A stretch of 64,000 nt of DNA from CAVSDF01 sp963726715 (lineage in GTDB: Bacteria > Bacteroidota > Rhodothermia > Rhodothermales > BA12). The position numbers were made by a program, and so were the translations under genes. The DNA is taken from contig CAVSDF010000010.1 in the NCBI GenBank assembly GCA_963726715.1, positions 744,001 to 808,000 on the forward strand, written 5' to 3'. Position 1 is the stretch's first letter, and every line of letters begins with the position of its first letter. The notes beneath the pieces were generated by a model, which saw only the letters and a list, made by a program, of their open reading frames with translations, did not search any database and was not told the DNA's origin. Positions 35,559 through 45,182 of the stretch are shown piece after piece.

Positions 35559-38500
35559 ATGAATCGCCTACGCTTCGCGGCCGTCGTAGCCGCACTGACC
35601 TTGGAAGCGCTTTGCGGCTCCGCCGCCCTCGCGCAGTCCGCCAAACTCACCGGACGCGTCACCGACGCGACCAATCGCGAGACGCTCCCCGGCGCCTCGG
35701 TCCTCCTCGTCGGCACCGCCCTCGGGGCAACCGCCAACGGCGACGGTGTCTACACCGTCATCGGCATCGTGCCGGGCGTCTACACGGTGCGCTTCTCGTA
35801 CATCGGCTACACGAGCCGGGACGTCGAGATTCGCCTCGTCTCCGACCGCACGACCGACCTCGACCAGGCGCTCCGGCCCACCGACGCCGAAGGCAGCGAG
35901 GTCGTCGTCGAGACGTCTCGGCCCGTCGTCGACCAGAACCAGACGACCTCGCGCGCCATCGTGACGGGCGAAGAGATGAGCCGACTGCCCATCACCTCGC
36001 TCCAGGACGCCATCTCCCGCACCGCGAACGCCTACGACGGCTTCGTGCGCGGCTCGCGGCGCTACGAGACGCGCACGGTCCTCGAAGGCATCGACGTGTC
36101 GGACGCGCTCACGCAGATCGCCCCGAACGGGCAGGGCACCGCGTATGCGGGCCTCGTCTACGACAACACGAACCGGTCGAGCCAGACCAACACGAGCCTC
36201 TTCACCATCAACCCCGAAGGTGTCGAGGAAGTGACCGTCAACACGGGCGCCACCGAAGCGCGCAACGGCGCGGCCTCGGGCGGCGTCGTCGCGATCACGC
36301 TCGCCGAAGGGCGCGGCCCGCTCCGCGGCACCTTCAGCTACCGCACGGCGCCGACGATCCGGCAGCCCGGCCCGGACTCGCTCCAGTTCTACGGCCCCGA
36401 CGGCGATCGGTACCTCGCCGAGCGCCAGACGCTCGTCGCCGCCGGCACCCCGGCGAGCACCGCCCGCGCGGCCAACTACGTCTGGACCGCCGACAAGTAC
36501 CAGATGAACGCCGAGCCCGAGACCGACGCCCGCCTCACCCTCGGCGGCTCGCCGTGGCGCGCGGTCAGCTTCTTCGGCACCGGGCAGTTCTTCCGCACCA
36601 ACGGATACCAGCCCAACACCTTCCAGAAGCGCCTCTCCGGCCAGCTCAAGACCACGATCACGCCCTTCAAGGGCACCCGCCTGACGCTCCTCGGCATCGC
36701 CGAAGACCGCGGCCTCTGGGGCAACTGGAATAACACCGCCTACAACGACTACTGGCGCTTCTACCTCGAAGGCGTCGCCCAGAACGACGGCGGCTCGACG
36801 CTCGGCTCGGCCAAGATCACGCAGGTGCTCTCCGACCGCGTCTACGTCGAGGCGCAGGTCTACCAGACCTACCAGCGCTCGCGCTACGGCTACGTCGACG
36901 ACGACGGCGACGGCTTCACGCAGACCGGCGAGAACGGCAAGTTCCTCGACTTCACCGACCCCGCCGTTGCCGACAAGTACATCGGGCGGGCGGCGGACAA
37001 CACGAAGATGTTCAACGAGAACGCCACCAACACCGAGTTCAACACGACCCTCGCCACCACGGCGGGCACGTTCTACAAGGTCGGGCGCCCGACGCCGTAC
37101 TCCGAAGACGCCCGGCAGCGCACCCGCGGCTGGCGCGTCGATGTCGGCGCGCAGGCGACGGACAACCACTTCATCCAGGCGGGCCTGTCCTCGCGCCTGC
37201 GCCGCTTCGACTACCAGCAGGTGGCCGGCGTCGACGGCTCGGCGGCCAAGATCAACAACACGATCGAGCCCTTCCAGCTCCAGGAGTGGACGCGCAAGCC
37301 GACCGAGTTCAGCCTCTACGGCTCCGACCGCATGGAATTCGGCGGCCTCGTCATCAACGCGGGCCTGCGCATCGACGTCGTCAACCGCGACATGGAGAAG
37401 ATCAACGACCTGTTCCGCCCGTTCCGGCGCGACACCGTCGTCATCGGCGCGGGCACGGCCCTTGAGCGCCGCGCCCCGCGCAACGTCTTCGACCGCGGCG
37501 AGGAAGTCGCCCTCGACGCCTTCTACAACCCGTCGATCGGCGTCTCGCACCCGATCGGCACGAAGGGGTCGATGTACTTCTCCTACGCCCGCGCCCAGCA
37601 GCTGCTGCCCTACACGACGCTCTACCAGTTCTACGACGGCAACAACTCGAACAACCAGTTCTACACCTACCAGGACCCCGAGCAGAAGGCCATCACGTCG
37701 AACAACTACGAGATCGGCGTTCAGTGGGAGTTCCTGCGCGGCTGGGGCCTCGACGTGAACGCCTACACGCGCTCGATCGACAACTACGGGCAGGCGGTGC
37801 TGACGGCCAACAACCGCAACCGCCCCGGCCAGAACACCATCGGCAGCCTGCCGACCTACGCCTACGCCACGACGGCGGGCTACGCCGACGTGCGCGGCAT
37901 CGAGGTCGTGCTGCGCCGGGCGACGCTGCGCCTGCGCCGCGGCGTCGCGCTCGGGCTGACGACGAGCTACACGTTCTCGTCGATCGAGATCGCCAACTAC
38001 GCCGGCTCGAACGTCACCAACTTCACCAACACGGGCGGCGGCACGACCGTCGGCGGCACCGCGATTCCGCTCGTGACGACGCTGCCGTTCGACAACGTCG
38101 ACGAGTTCAAGAACTTCCCCCAGAACGTGCGCGGCGGCAACTCGACGCTCACCGCGGGCTACGACCGCACGCACCGCGTGGTCGTCCGCGGCATCGCCAC
38201 GCTCCCGTACCTGGTGCAGATCGGCCTCAACGGAAGCATCGAGAGCGGCTTCCTCTACCCGCCCGTCCTCGGCGTGGACCCGCGCGACCGCGCGCTCCTC
38301 ACCGCCCCGACGAACGCGCGCCTCGACGCCCGCGTCGAGAAGAAGTTCAACCTCAACCGGCGCTTCGGCCTCGACGTGTACCTCGACGTGACCAACGTCC
38401 TCGACCGCGCCAACATCGTCGCCTACGAGAGCTTCACGCCCTACGGGCAGGCGCTCTTCCAGGAGACGCAGAACCCCGGCACGCGCCTCGTCCTCAAGGA

Positions 38501-38561
38501 CGGCACGGCCACCTACGGCCCTTCGCGGACGATCTACTTCGGCACCCGCGTGCGCTTCTGA
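35559..38561 (+). CDS. TonB-dependent outer-membrane receptor with carboxypeptidase-like N-terminal domain
   Basis: 1,000 residues, intact. Signal peptide FAAVVAALTLEALCGSAALA. The regulatory beta domain (KLTGRVTDATNRETLPGASV, YTVRFSYIGYTSRDVEIRL) is followed by the plug (ISRTANAYDGFVRGSRRYET, INPEGVEEVTVNTGATEARN) and a 22-strand type barrel ending in the aromatic TIYFGTRVRF. This is the SusC-like or Cna-like group, but no SusD partner follows. Instead the next two genes are a T9SS-type exported protein and a PorV-like protein. It presumably imports an oligosaccharide across the outer membrane (inference from the locus). Confidence 0.9.
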   Translation: MNRLRFAAVVAALTLEALCGSAALAQSAKLTGRVTDATNRETLPGASVLLVGTALGATANGDGVYTVIGIVPGVYTVRFSYIGYTSRDVEIRLVSDRTTDLDQALRPTDAEGSEVVVETSRPVVDQNQTTSRAIVTGEEMSRLPITSLQDAISRTANAYDGFVRGSRRYETRTVLEGIDVSDALTQIAPNGQGTAYAGLVYDNTNRSSQTNTSLFTINPEGVEEVTVNTGATEARNGAASGGVVAITLAEGRGPLRGTFSYRTAPTIRQPGPDSLQFYGPDGDRYLAERQTLVAAGTPASTARAANYVWTADKYQMNAEPETDARLTLGGSPWRAVSFFGTGQFFRTNGYQPNTFQKRLSGQLKTTITPFKGTRLTLLGIAEDRGLWGNWNNTAYNDYWRFYLEGVAQNDGGSTLGSAKITQVLSDRVYVEAQVYQTYQRSRYGYVDDDGDGFTQTGENGKFLDFTDPAVADKYIGRAADNTKMFNENATNTEFNTTLATTAGTFYKVGRPTPYSEDARQRTRGWRVDVGAQATDNHFIQAGLSSRLRRFDYQQVAGVDGSAAKINNTIEPFQLQEWTRKPTEFSLYGSDRMEFGGLVINAGLRIDVVNRDMEKINDLFRPFRRDTVVIGAGTALERRAPRNVFDRGEEVALDAFYNPSIGVSHPIGTKGSMYFSYARAQQLLPYTTLYQFYDGNNSNNQFYTYQDPEQKAITSNNYEIGVQWEFLRGWGLDVNAYTRSIDNYGQAVLTANNRNRPGQNTIGSLPTYAYATTAGYADVRGIEVVLRRATLRLRRGVALGLTTSYTFSSIEIANYAGSNVTNFTNTGGGTTVGGTAIPLVTTLPFDNVDEFKNFPQNVRGGNSTLTAGYDRTHRVVVRGIATLPYLVQIGLNGSIESGFLYPPVLGVDPRDRALLTAPTNARLDARVEKKFNLNRRFGLDVYLDVTNVLDRANIVAYESFTPYGQALFQETQNPGTRLVLKDGTATYGPSRTIYFGTRVRF

Positions 38562-38685
38562 GGCACCGGCCTCCGGCGCGGCGCGAGCCGCCGCCGGAGG
38601 CGCCCGCCCCTGTCCGCCGCGCGCCGCCTGCCCCCCGCGCTGCTCCCCCTCCTGCCCTGCCGCCTCGCCTTCGAGGCCCTCTCCC

Positions 38686-41349
38686 ATGCCGCGACACACC
38701 TTCGCCCCCTTCGCCGCCCGCGGCGCCGCCTGCGCCGCCGCGCTCGTCGGGCTTGCCGCGCTCGCCCCCGGCGCCGCCGCGCAGCCCGGCCGCGCGCCCT
38801 CGCCCCGCCTCAACCTCCTCGGCCCCCAGGCCGAGACGACCGGCGACGGCTACCTGACCGGCGGTGACCTCTGGAACACCCTCAAGCCCTCCAACACCGA
38901 CGAAGTGACGCGGCTCGGCTCGCCGCTCGCCAACGTCGGCGGCGGCACGGTCAACCGCATGCTCTTCGGCTCGCGCGCCAACTGGCAGGAGCCGGGCGGG
39001 CAGTGGCCGAGCGGCTACCCGTACACCAACACGTTCCGCAACTCGCACTTCATCCTCTTCCCCGCCTTCAAGGCGACCGGCTGGCCCGGCTTCAACGCCT
39101 CCAACCCGCTCCGCACGCCCGACGGCTCGAAGGACACCAAGGGCGCGGGCGGCACGAGCCGTTTCATGTTCGCCTCGTACAGCCCGCGCGTGCCCGGCGC
39201 CACCGACGCCGCGCGCAACTACAAGCGCCCCGCCCGCTACACCGACGCGAGCCGCACGCACCTCGTCTACGAGGCCGGATGGCCGACGACGACCGGCATC
39301 GACTTCAAGGTCCGCGCCCACCAGTTCACGCCCAACGAGCAGAACCTCAACGACTTCACCGTCCTCGAGATCACGCTCACCAACACCGGCGTCGTCGACT
39401 CCAACGCCGACGGCACGGCCGAGGCGACCGGCAACGTCGTCGATGGCGTGGCGATGATGCTCGACGCGACCGCCTCGCCGTCGATCGAGATCAACGTCGC
39501 CGGCGACCGCGGCTGCAACTGCATCGCCGCCGGGCGCACGTTCGGCTACATCGCAAGCCCGGACGCCGCGGGCGCCCCGCTCAACCTCTGGGCGTGGTAC
39601 GCCAACGTGCCCACGACGCAGACGACCAACCGCGCCAACCCGGGTCCCGGCACGCGCTCGTTCGGCATCGACAACCGCAACCTGCTCCTCGGCTACTCCG
39701 ACATCTGGAACGCCTGGCAGTTCATGGGGGTCAAGCGCGGCTCGATCGACGCGGCCAACATCGGCGCCATCCGCTCCACGACGCCCGACAAGACGACGAT
39801 CTTCGGCACCCACCCCGTCGGCACGGGCGCGCGGCGCGGCTGGTACACGTCGAGCCAGTGGCAGAGCGGCCTCTACAGCCTCACCGCCTCCGACCTCGCC
39901 TTCCGCAACGCCACCGCCACCTGGTACGCCGACTACGGACGCACCACCAACGGCACCTCCCTGCCCGCCAACCTCGCCCCCAACGCCCGCGTCTTCTCCG
40001 CCGCCGGCACCGCCGACGACATGACGACGTGGACGGTCTCGGACGCCAACGCCCGCCCGAACGGCGACTTCAAGTACGCCTCGGAGGACGTCTCGAAGGC
40101 CGCCGGCATCACGCAGCCCATCTGGGAGCCGGCGTGGAACACCACCGCCACGGGCGGCAACTACTACGACGGCGCCGTCGGCTTCAACAAGGAGTACTCC
40201 TTCGGCGAGGCCCTCACGCAGGGCGCCGGGCCGTTCAACCTCGCCGTCGGCGAGTCGATCACGTTCGTGTGGTCGGCCCTCGCGGGCTACCGCATGGAAG
40301 GCGTCGTCGATGCCTCCCGCGCGGCACAGTGGGCGTGGGAGCGCGGCTGGAACATCGGCACCGACCTTCCCGTGCCCGCCGCGCCCGAGATGAACGTCGA
40401 GAGCACGACCGACGGCACCGCGCGGGTGCGCTGGACCGACGTGGCCGGCACCGCCGGGCGCGCGATCTCCGGCTACAAGATCTGGCGCTCGTCGCAGTAC
40501 AAGCGCACCGCCTACCTCGACCGCGGCATGCGCGCCGTCGACCGCTACCAGGAGCAGCACACCGTCGGCACGCCGCCCGCCGCGCTCCTCGACGACGTCA
40601 ACCCCATCTTCGACGGGAAGTCGCTCTTCAAGGGCGACATCCAGGGCACCTACCAGCCCGCCGAGTGGGGCTCCTACGACCTCGTCGCCAAGATCCCCGT
40701 CTCGGCCCTCGGCACCTACGCGAGCGCCTCGAACGGCTACGCCTACGCCTACGAAGACAAGGACGCCATCACCGGCTTCACCTACTGGTACTACGTCGCC
40801 GCCTACCGCGACGGCAGCTTCACCGGCCCGCTCGGGCGCACGACCGACCACGTCGAGTCGGCGAGCCTGAACCGCAACGGCCGCAACGGGCGCACCGCCG
40901 CCCCGGCGACGATCTCGCTCGACACGCCGTGGGGAGGAACGTACCCGTACGCGAAGTCGAATGCGCTCTATCCGAAGCTCGGCACGGCCGGGTACAAGAA
41001 CATCGGCGCGGCCTTCACCGTCACGCCGCCCGTGGCCGCGAACGACCAGGCGGCGTCGCTGATCACGGTCTCGCCGAACCCGTACAAGACGACCGGCCTC
41101 AACGACGTGCGCAACGATCCGGCGAGCCACTCGATCAACTTCCTGAACATGCCGGCCAGCTACACGCTCACCATCTTCGACGTGAGCGGGCAGGTCATCT
41201 ACCAGCAGAAAACCGAGAACGCCGTCAACGGCCGCGCCGAGTGGGACATGTTCTCCAAGGACGGGGTCGAGGTGGCGAGTGGCCTCTACATCTACCACGT
41301 CGCCTTCGACGGGCGCGAGGTGGTGGGCCGCTTCGCCATCCTGCGCTGA
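38686..41349 (+). CDS. exported protein with C-terminal T9SS-type sorting domain
   Basis: 887 residues, intact. Signal peptide ends near APGAAAQPG. The N-terminal 550 residues form an unrecognised domain (TFRNSHFILFPAFKATGWPG; TVLEITLTNTGVVDSNADG). A fibronectin-like module (VRWTDVAGTAGRAISGYKIW) and a C-terminal domain with VSPNPYKTTGLNDVRNDPAS, YTLTIFDVSGQVIYQQKTEN and GLYIYHVAFDGREVVGRF follow, which is the form of T9SS tail often found beside PorV-like proteins in this lineage. Expected at the cell surface. It may bind the polymer that the upstream receptor imports. Confidence 0.85.
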   Translation: MPRHTFAPFAARGAACAAALVGLAALAPGAAAQPGRAPSPRLNLLGPQAETTGDGYLTGGDLWNTLKPSNTDEVTRLGSPLANVGGGTVNRMLFGSRANWQEPGGQWPSGYPYTNTFRNSHFILFPAFKATGWPGFNASNPLRTPDGSKDTKGAGGTSRFMFASYSPRVPGATDAARNYKRPARYTDASRTHLVYEAGWPTTTGIDFKVRAHQFTPNEQNLNDFTVLEITLTNTGVVDSNADGTAEATGNVVDGVAMMLDATASPSIEINVAGDRGCNCIAAGRTFGYIASPDAAGAPLNLWAWYANVPTTQTTNRANPGPGTRSFGIDNRNLLLGYSDIWNAWQFMGVKRGSIDAANIGAIRSTTPDKTTIFGTHPVGTGARRGWYTSSQWQSGLYSLTASDLAFRNATATWYADYGRTTNGTSLPANLAPNARVFSAAGTADDMTTWTVSDANARPNGDFKYASEDVSKAAGITQPIWEPAWNTTATGGNYYDGAVGFNKEYSFGEALTQGAGPFNLAVGESITFVWSALAGYRMEGVVDASRAAQWAWERGWNIGTDLPVPAAPEMNVESTTDGTARVRWTDVAGTAGRAISGYKIWRSSQYKRTAYLDRGMRAVDRYQEQHTVGTPPAALLDDVNPIFDGKSLFKGDIQGTYQPAEWGSYDLVAKIPVSALGTYASASNGYAYAYEDKDAITGFTYWYYVAAYRDGSFTGPLGRTTDHVESASLNRNGRNGRTAAPATISLDTPWGGTYPYAKSNALYPKLGTAGYKNIGAAFTVTPPVAANDQAASLITVSPNPYKTTGLNDVRNDPASHSINFLNMPASYTLTIFDVSGQVIYQQKTENAVNGRAEWDMFSKDGVEVASGLYIYHVAFDGREVVGRFAILR

Positions 41350-41495
41350 CCCCGCTCCGGCCCCCTCGCGCCCGACCCCACCGGGCGCGTCGGGGGTCGC
41401 CGCGGTGCCACCGCCCCCCCTCTGCTCTTCGCCCCGCCGCCGTGCCCGGCGCCCCGCTCCCCCTGTCTCCGCGGCCCCCGGCCGCCTCGCCGCCC

Positions 41496-42551
41496 ATGAC
41501 CACTCCCTCCACCGGCCGCCGCCGGGCCGCCTCCCGCGCGGCCCTCGCCCTGGCGGCCCTCGCCACCGGCGCCGCCGTGCTCCCCGTCCCCGCCGCCCAC
41601 GCGCAGGCGAAGGCCGGGCGCAACGGCGCCAAGTTCCTCGACATCGGCGTCGGCGCGCGCGAGATCGCCCTCGGCTCCGCCTCGACGACACTCACCGGCG
41701 ACGCCAACCAGGTCTTCTGGAACCCCGCCGGCTCGGCCCTCGCCGACGACCAGAAGATCTCCGCCTCGTTCTTCTACGGCGACTGGTTCGCGGGCCTCCA
41801 GCACAGCGCCGCCGCCATCGGCTACAACCTCGGCGCCGCAGGCACGGTCACCCTCGGCGTCCAGACCTTCGGCGTCTCCGACATCGCCGCCAACCGCCAG
41901 AACGGCTTCGAGGACCCCTTCCTCTCCGCCCTCGAAACCGACAAGAGCACGTCGGACACCTACAACTACCTCGACGTCAGCGCGAGCCTCACCTACGCGC
42001 GCCAGATCACCGACCGCCTCGCGCTCGGCGCGACCGCCAAGTACGTCGGCGAGACCATCGACGGCGTCGGCGCGAACGCGGTCGCCTTCGACTTCGGCTC
42101 GGTCTACGACATGGGCATGGCCGGATGGAAGCTCGGCGCCCGGCTGAGCCACCTCGGCACCGACATGAGCTTCTACAACCAGGACAACCCCCTCCCGCTC
42201 ACCTTCTCGATCGGCACGTCGTTCTACCCCGTCAACACGAACGCGGCCCGGCTGATGGTGACGACCGACCTCTCGAAGCCGCAGGACGCCAACCAGCGCG
42301 TCAACGTCGGCGGGGAGGCGAGCTTCTACGACCTGCTCTTCCTGCGCGGCGGCTACAAGCTCAACTACTCCGGGCAGCGCGACGAGGGTACCTCGCTGCG
42401 CCCGCGCATCGAGAACACGCTCGAAGGCGCCTCGCTCGGCGGCGGCGTGCAGTACCGCGTCAGCGGCTACGACCTGGCACTCGACTATGCCTACACGCAG
42501 ATGAAGCTCGTCGACAACACCCACCGCTTCACCCTCCGCATCCGGCGCTGA
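41496..42551 (+). CDS. PorV/PorQ-family outer-membrane protein
   Basis: 351 residues, intact. Signal peptide ends AAHAQA. The mature protein starts KFLDIGVGAREIALGSASTT and DANQVFWNPAGSALADDQKI, the hallmark of the PorV/PorQ (UPF0164-like) family. A 14-strand FadL-like barrel follows and ends YTQMKLVDNTHRFTLRIRR. PorV carries type IX substrates to the attachment complex on the surface. Its place right after a T9SS-type gene suggests a dedicated partner. Confidence 0.88.
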   Translation: MTTPSTGRRRAASRAALALAALATGAAVLPVPAAHAQAKAGRNGAKFLDIGVGAREIALGSASTTLTGDANQVFWNPAGSALADDQKISASFFYGDWFAGLQHSAAAIGYNLGAAGTVTLGVQTFGVSDIAANRQNGFEDPFLSALETDKSTSDTYNYLDVSASLTYARQITDRLALGATAKYVGETIDGVGANAVAFDFGSVYDMGMAGWKLGARLSHLGTDMSFYNQDNPLPLTFSIGTSFYPVNTNAARLMVTTDLSKPQDANQRVNVGGEASFYDLLFLRGGYKLNYSGQRDEGTSLRPRIENTLEGASLGGGVQYRVSGYDLALDYAYTQMKLVDNTHRFTLRIRR

Positions 42552-42575
42552 CGGCCCCTGTTTTCCCCCCTCGCC

Positions 42576-44220
42576 GTGATCCAGATCCAGTCGTCCTCGG
42601 GCCGGTGGGCGCCCCTCGTGGCGCGCATCGAGGCCTTCCTCGCCGCCGACACCATCGCCCTGCACGTCGGCGGGCATGCCGTGACGCGGCTTCCGCAGCC
42701 CCGACTCGCCCGCGCTCTGGATCCGTGACCACGCCGACATCCTGCGCGGCGGCGTCTACACGACCGCCGACGTGTGGAGCGCCGCCGAGGCCTTCGCGCG
42801 GGTGCAGGGCCGTGACGGGCGCATCTTCGATTTCGTCACGACGCAGCCGACGCCGACGGCCCGCGAAAACTGGGAGACGTGGGTGCGCGTGCCCGTCGAG
42901 GCCGACGTCGAGTACCGGTTCGTGCAGGCCGTCTTCCTCGCCTGGCGCGCCTCCGCCGACACCGCGCGCATGGCGACGCTGCTGCCCGCCCTCGACGCCG
43001 CGCTCGCCTACACGACCACCGACCCCGAGCGCTGGTGCGCCGACGAGGGCCTGGTGATGCGCGCCTACACGATCGACACGTGGGATTTCGACTACACGGC
43101 CCACCGCGCGCCGTGGCTCAACTTCCAGATCACCGACGACACCTTCTGGGGGATCTCGCACGCCGACAACTCCGGCCTCTTCGAGGCCATGCACCGCCTC
43201 GCCCGCCTCTACGACGCCGCCCGCGAGAGCGGTGACGTCTACGCCAGCAACGCCCGCGCCCGCGCGGACCACTGGCGCGCCGCCGCCGACGCGCTGCGCG
43301 CCCGCGCCACCGCCCGCCTCTGGAACGGGCGCTTCTACACGCACTTCGTGCCGCTCACGCCGGGCACCGAGATCGACGGCGTCGACGCCGCGCGGCAGCT
43401 CAGCCTGAGCACGCCGATGGCCGTCAACCGCGGCCTCGCCGACGCCGCGATGGGCCGCGCCATCGCCGACGAGTACGCCGCCCGCGGAGCGGCCCCGAGC
43501 ACCGCAGCGGGATTCGAGGGCGCGCCGCCGTTCGCGCCGTGGTTCAGCATCGACCCGGCCTTCCCGACCGGCACCTTCGGCGACGACAAGCTCGTGCCCG
43601 GCGCCTACGTCAACGGCGGCATCCTGCCGCTCGTCGGCGGCGAACTCGCGCTCGCGGCCCTCACCTGCGGACGCGAAACCTTCGGCGTGGCCCAGCTCGA
43701 CACGTACGCACGGCTCGTCGCCGAGACCGGCGCGTCGTACCTCTGGTACTTCCCCGACGGCACGCCGTCGAGCGTGGAGACGAGCACGAGCCCCGACGCG
43801 CTCCCGACCGACGGCTGGGGATCGGCGGCGATGCTCCACGCGCTCGCAACCGGCCTCGCAGGCGTCGACGACACCGGCGCCGGCTTCGCGCACGTCCGCC
43901 TCACCCCACGCTGGGCCGCTGCGGGCGAGGACGCCGCCGACGTGCGCCTCGCCTACGCCGCCTCGGGCGCCGCGCTCGCCTACGCCTACCGCCACGACGC
44001 GGCCGCGGGCACCGTCACGCTCGACGTGACCGAGGCTCCCGGCACCCTCGACGTGCGCCTGCTGCTCCCGGCGGGCGCCACCTCCGCCACCGACGCCGCC
44101 ACGGGCGCCGTGCTCGCCACCGAGCGCGTCGACGCAAGCGTGTACGCGCACCTCCCGCTCATCCGCGCGGGATCGGCGGCGGTGCGCTACACGATGGCGA
44201 CCGGAGGCGACCGTGGCTGA
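42576..44220 (+). CDS. (alpha/alpha)6-toroid glycoside hydrolase-like protein, one frameshift
   Basis: About 547 residues from GTG 42576. The first 45 residues (IQIQSSSGRWAPLVARIEAF) are in one frame. Near 42705 the frame changes to SPALWIRDHADILRGGVYTT and stays intact to the end. Key segments are WIRDH, DDTFWGISHADNSGLFEAMH, YVNGGILPLVGGELALAA and SYLWYFPDGTPSS, resembling debranching-enzyme or GH63-like toroids with a C-terminal beta domain. No signal peptide, so it is likely cytoplasmic and would act on imported oligosaccharide. The family is not fixed. It overlaps the following permease by eight bases. Confidence 0.75.
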
Positions 44221-45130
44221 TGCGCTCCCCACGACCGCCACGCCTGCCGCGCTTCGTCCGCTGCGGCGGCGCTTCGACGCGGAGGCGCGGGCCGCGTACA
44301 CGATGCTCGCGCCGGTCATCGTGCTCTTCGCCGTCTTCCAGTACTACCCGATCCTCAAGAGCCTCGTGCTCTCGTTCTTCGAGTACGGCCTGCTGCGCCG
44401 CACGACGCCCTTCGTCGGCCTCGCCAACTACACGCGCTCGTTCCAGGACCCGCTCTTTCTCTCGGCCCTCGGCAACACCCTCGTCTTCGTCGCCGGAACG
44501 GTCGTCGTCGGGGTCGTGCTGGCCCTTGCGCTCGCGGTGCTCGTGGAGCGGACGGGGCGGTGGGCGCACCTGTACCGGACGCTCTACTTCATCCCCGTCG
44601 TCACCTCGCTCATGGCGAGCGCGATGGTGTGGCGGTGGCTCTACGCCTCGAACGGCCTCTTCAACTTCGTGCTCGGCCTCGTCGGCGTGGGGCCGCAGCC
44701 GTGGCTGCTCGGCGAAGGCCTCGCGCTCGCCTCGCTCATGGGGCTGACGGTGTGGAAGAGCCTCGGCTTCGACCTCGTGCTCTTCTCGGCGGCCCTGCAG
44801 GGCATCCCCGAAGACCTCTACGAAGCCGCCCACCTCGACGGCGCCTCGCGCTGGCAGGACTTCTGGCACATCACCCTCCCGCAGCTGCGGCCCATCGTGC
44901 TCCTCGTCTGCGTGACCGCGGTCATCCGCTCGTTCCAGGTCTTCACCATCATCCTCGCCATGACGCAGGGCGGGCCGGTCAACGCGACGCGCTCGCTCGT
45001 CTACCACCTCTACGAGCAGGGCATCCAGTACGACGAGATGGGCTACGCGAGCGCCGCCGCCGTCGTGCTCCTCGTGCTCATCGGCGGCGTGACGTTCGCG
45101 CAGATGCGCCTCGCCAAACGCTTCGCCTGA
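44213..45130 (+). CDS. carbohydrate ABC transporter permease, UgpA/MalF type
   Basis: 305 residues, six membrane helices, GTG start inside the upstream gene. It has the cytoplasmic EAA loop YEAAHLDGASRWQDFWHITL and the N-terminal AYTMLAPVIVLFAVFQYYPI. It pairs with the second permease at 46595 and the binding protein at 47628. No ATP-binding subunit is encoded anywhere in the window, so the importer may use a shared MsmK-type ATPase (inference). Confidence 0.92.
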   Translation: MADALPTTATPAALRPLRRRFDAEARAAYTMLAPVIVLFAVFQYYPILKSLVLSFFEYGLLRRTTPFVGLANYTRSFQDPLFLSALGNTLVFVAGTVVVGVVLALALAVLVERTGRWAHLYRTLYFIPVVTSLMASAMVWRWLYASNGLFNFVLGLVGVGPQPWLLGEGLALASLMGLTVWKSLGFDLVLFSAALQGIPEDLYEAAHLDGASRWQDFWHITLPQLRPIVLLVCVTAVIRSFQVFTIILAMTQGGPVNATRSLVYHLYEQGIQYDEMGYASAAAVVLLVLIGGVTFAQMRLAKRFA

Positions 45131-45182
45131 GCGCGCAACGACGGACGACGGACGACAAACCACCCACAACCCACCACCCACC
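45131..45182 (+). repeat. GACGAC simple repeat followed by CA-rich leader
   Basis: ACGACGGACGACGGACGAC then AACCACCCACAACCCACCAC directly before the aminotransferase ATG. The same layout precedes the genes at 57385, 60492 and 61597 (complement). Confidence 0.6.

Noticed and set aside
35568..38813. Open frame of about 1,080 codons antisense to the TonB receptor
   Set aside because: Composition (Val/Ala/Glu/Arg/Asp-rich without motifs) is the mirror of a GC-rich coding strand; the plus-strand frame encodes a clear receptor.
39003..41495. Long upstream extension of the PorV-like reading frame
   Set aside because: It runs through the T9SS-type gene in another frame as Arg/His-rich sequence; the signal peptide at 41496 marks the true start.
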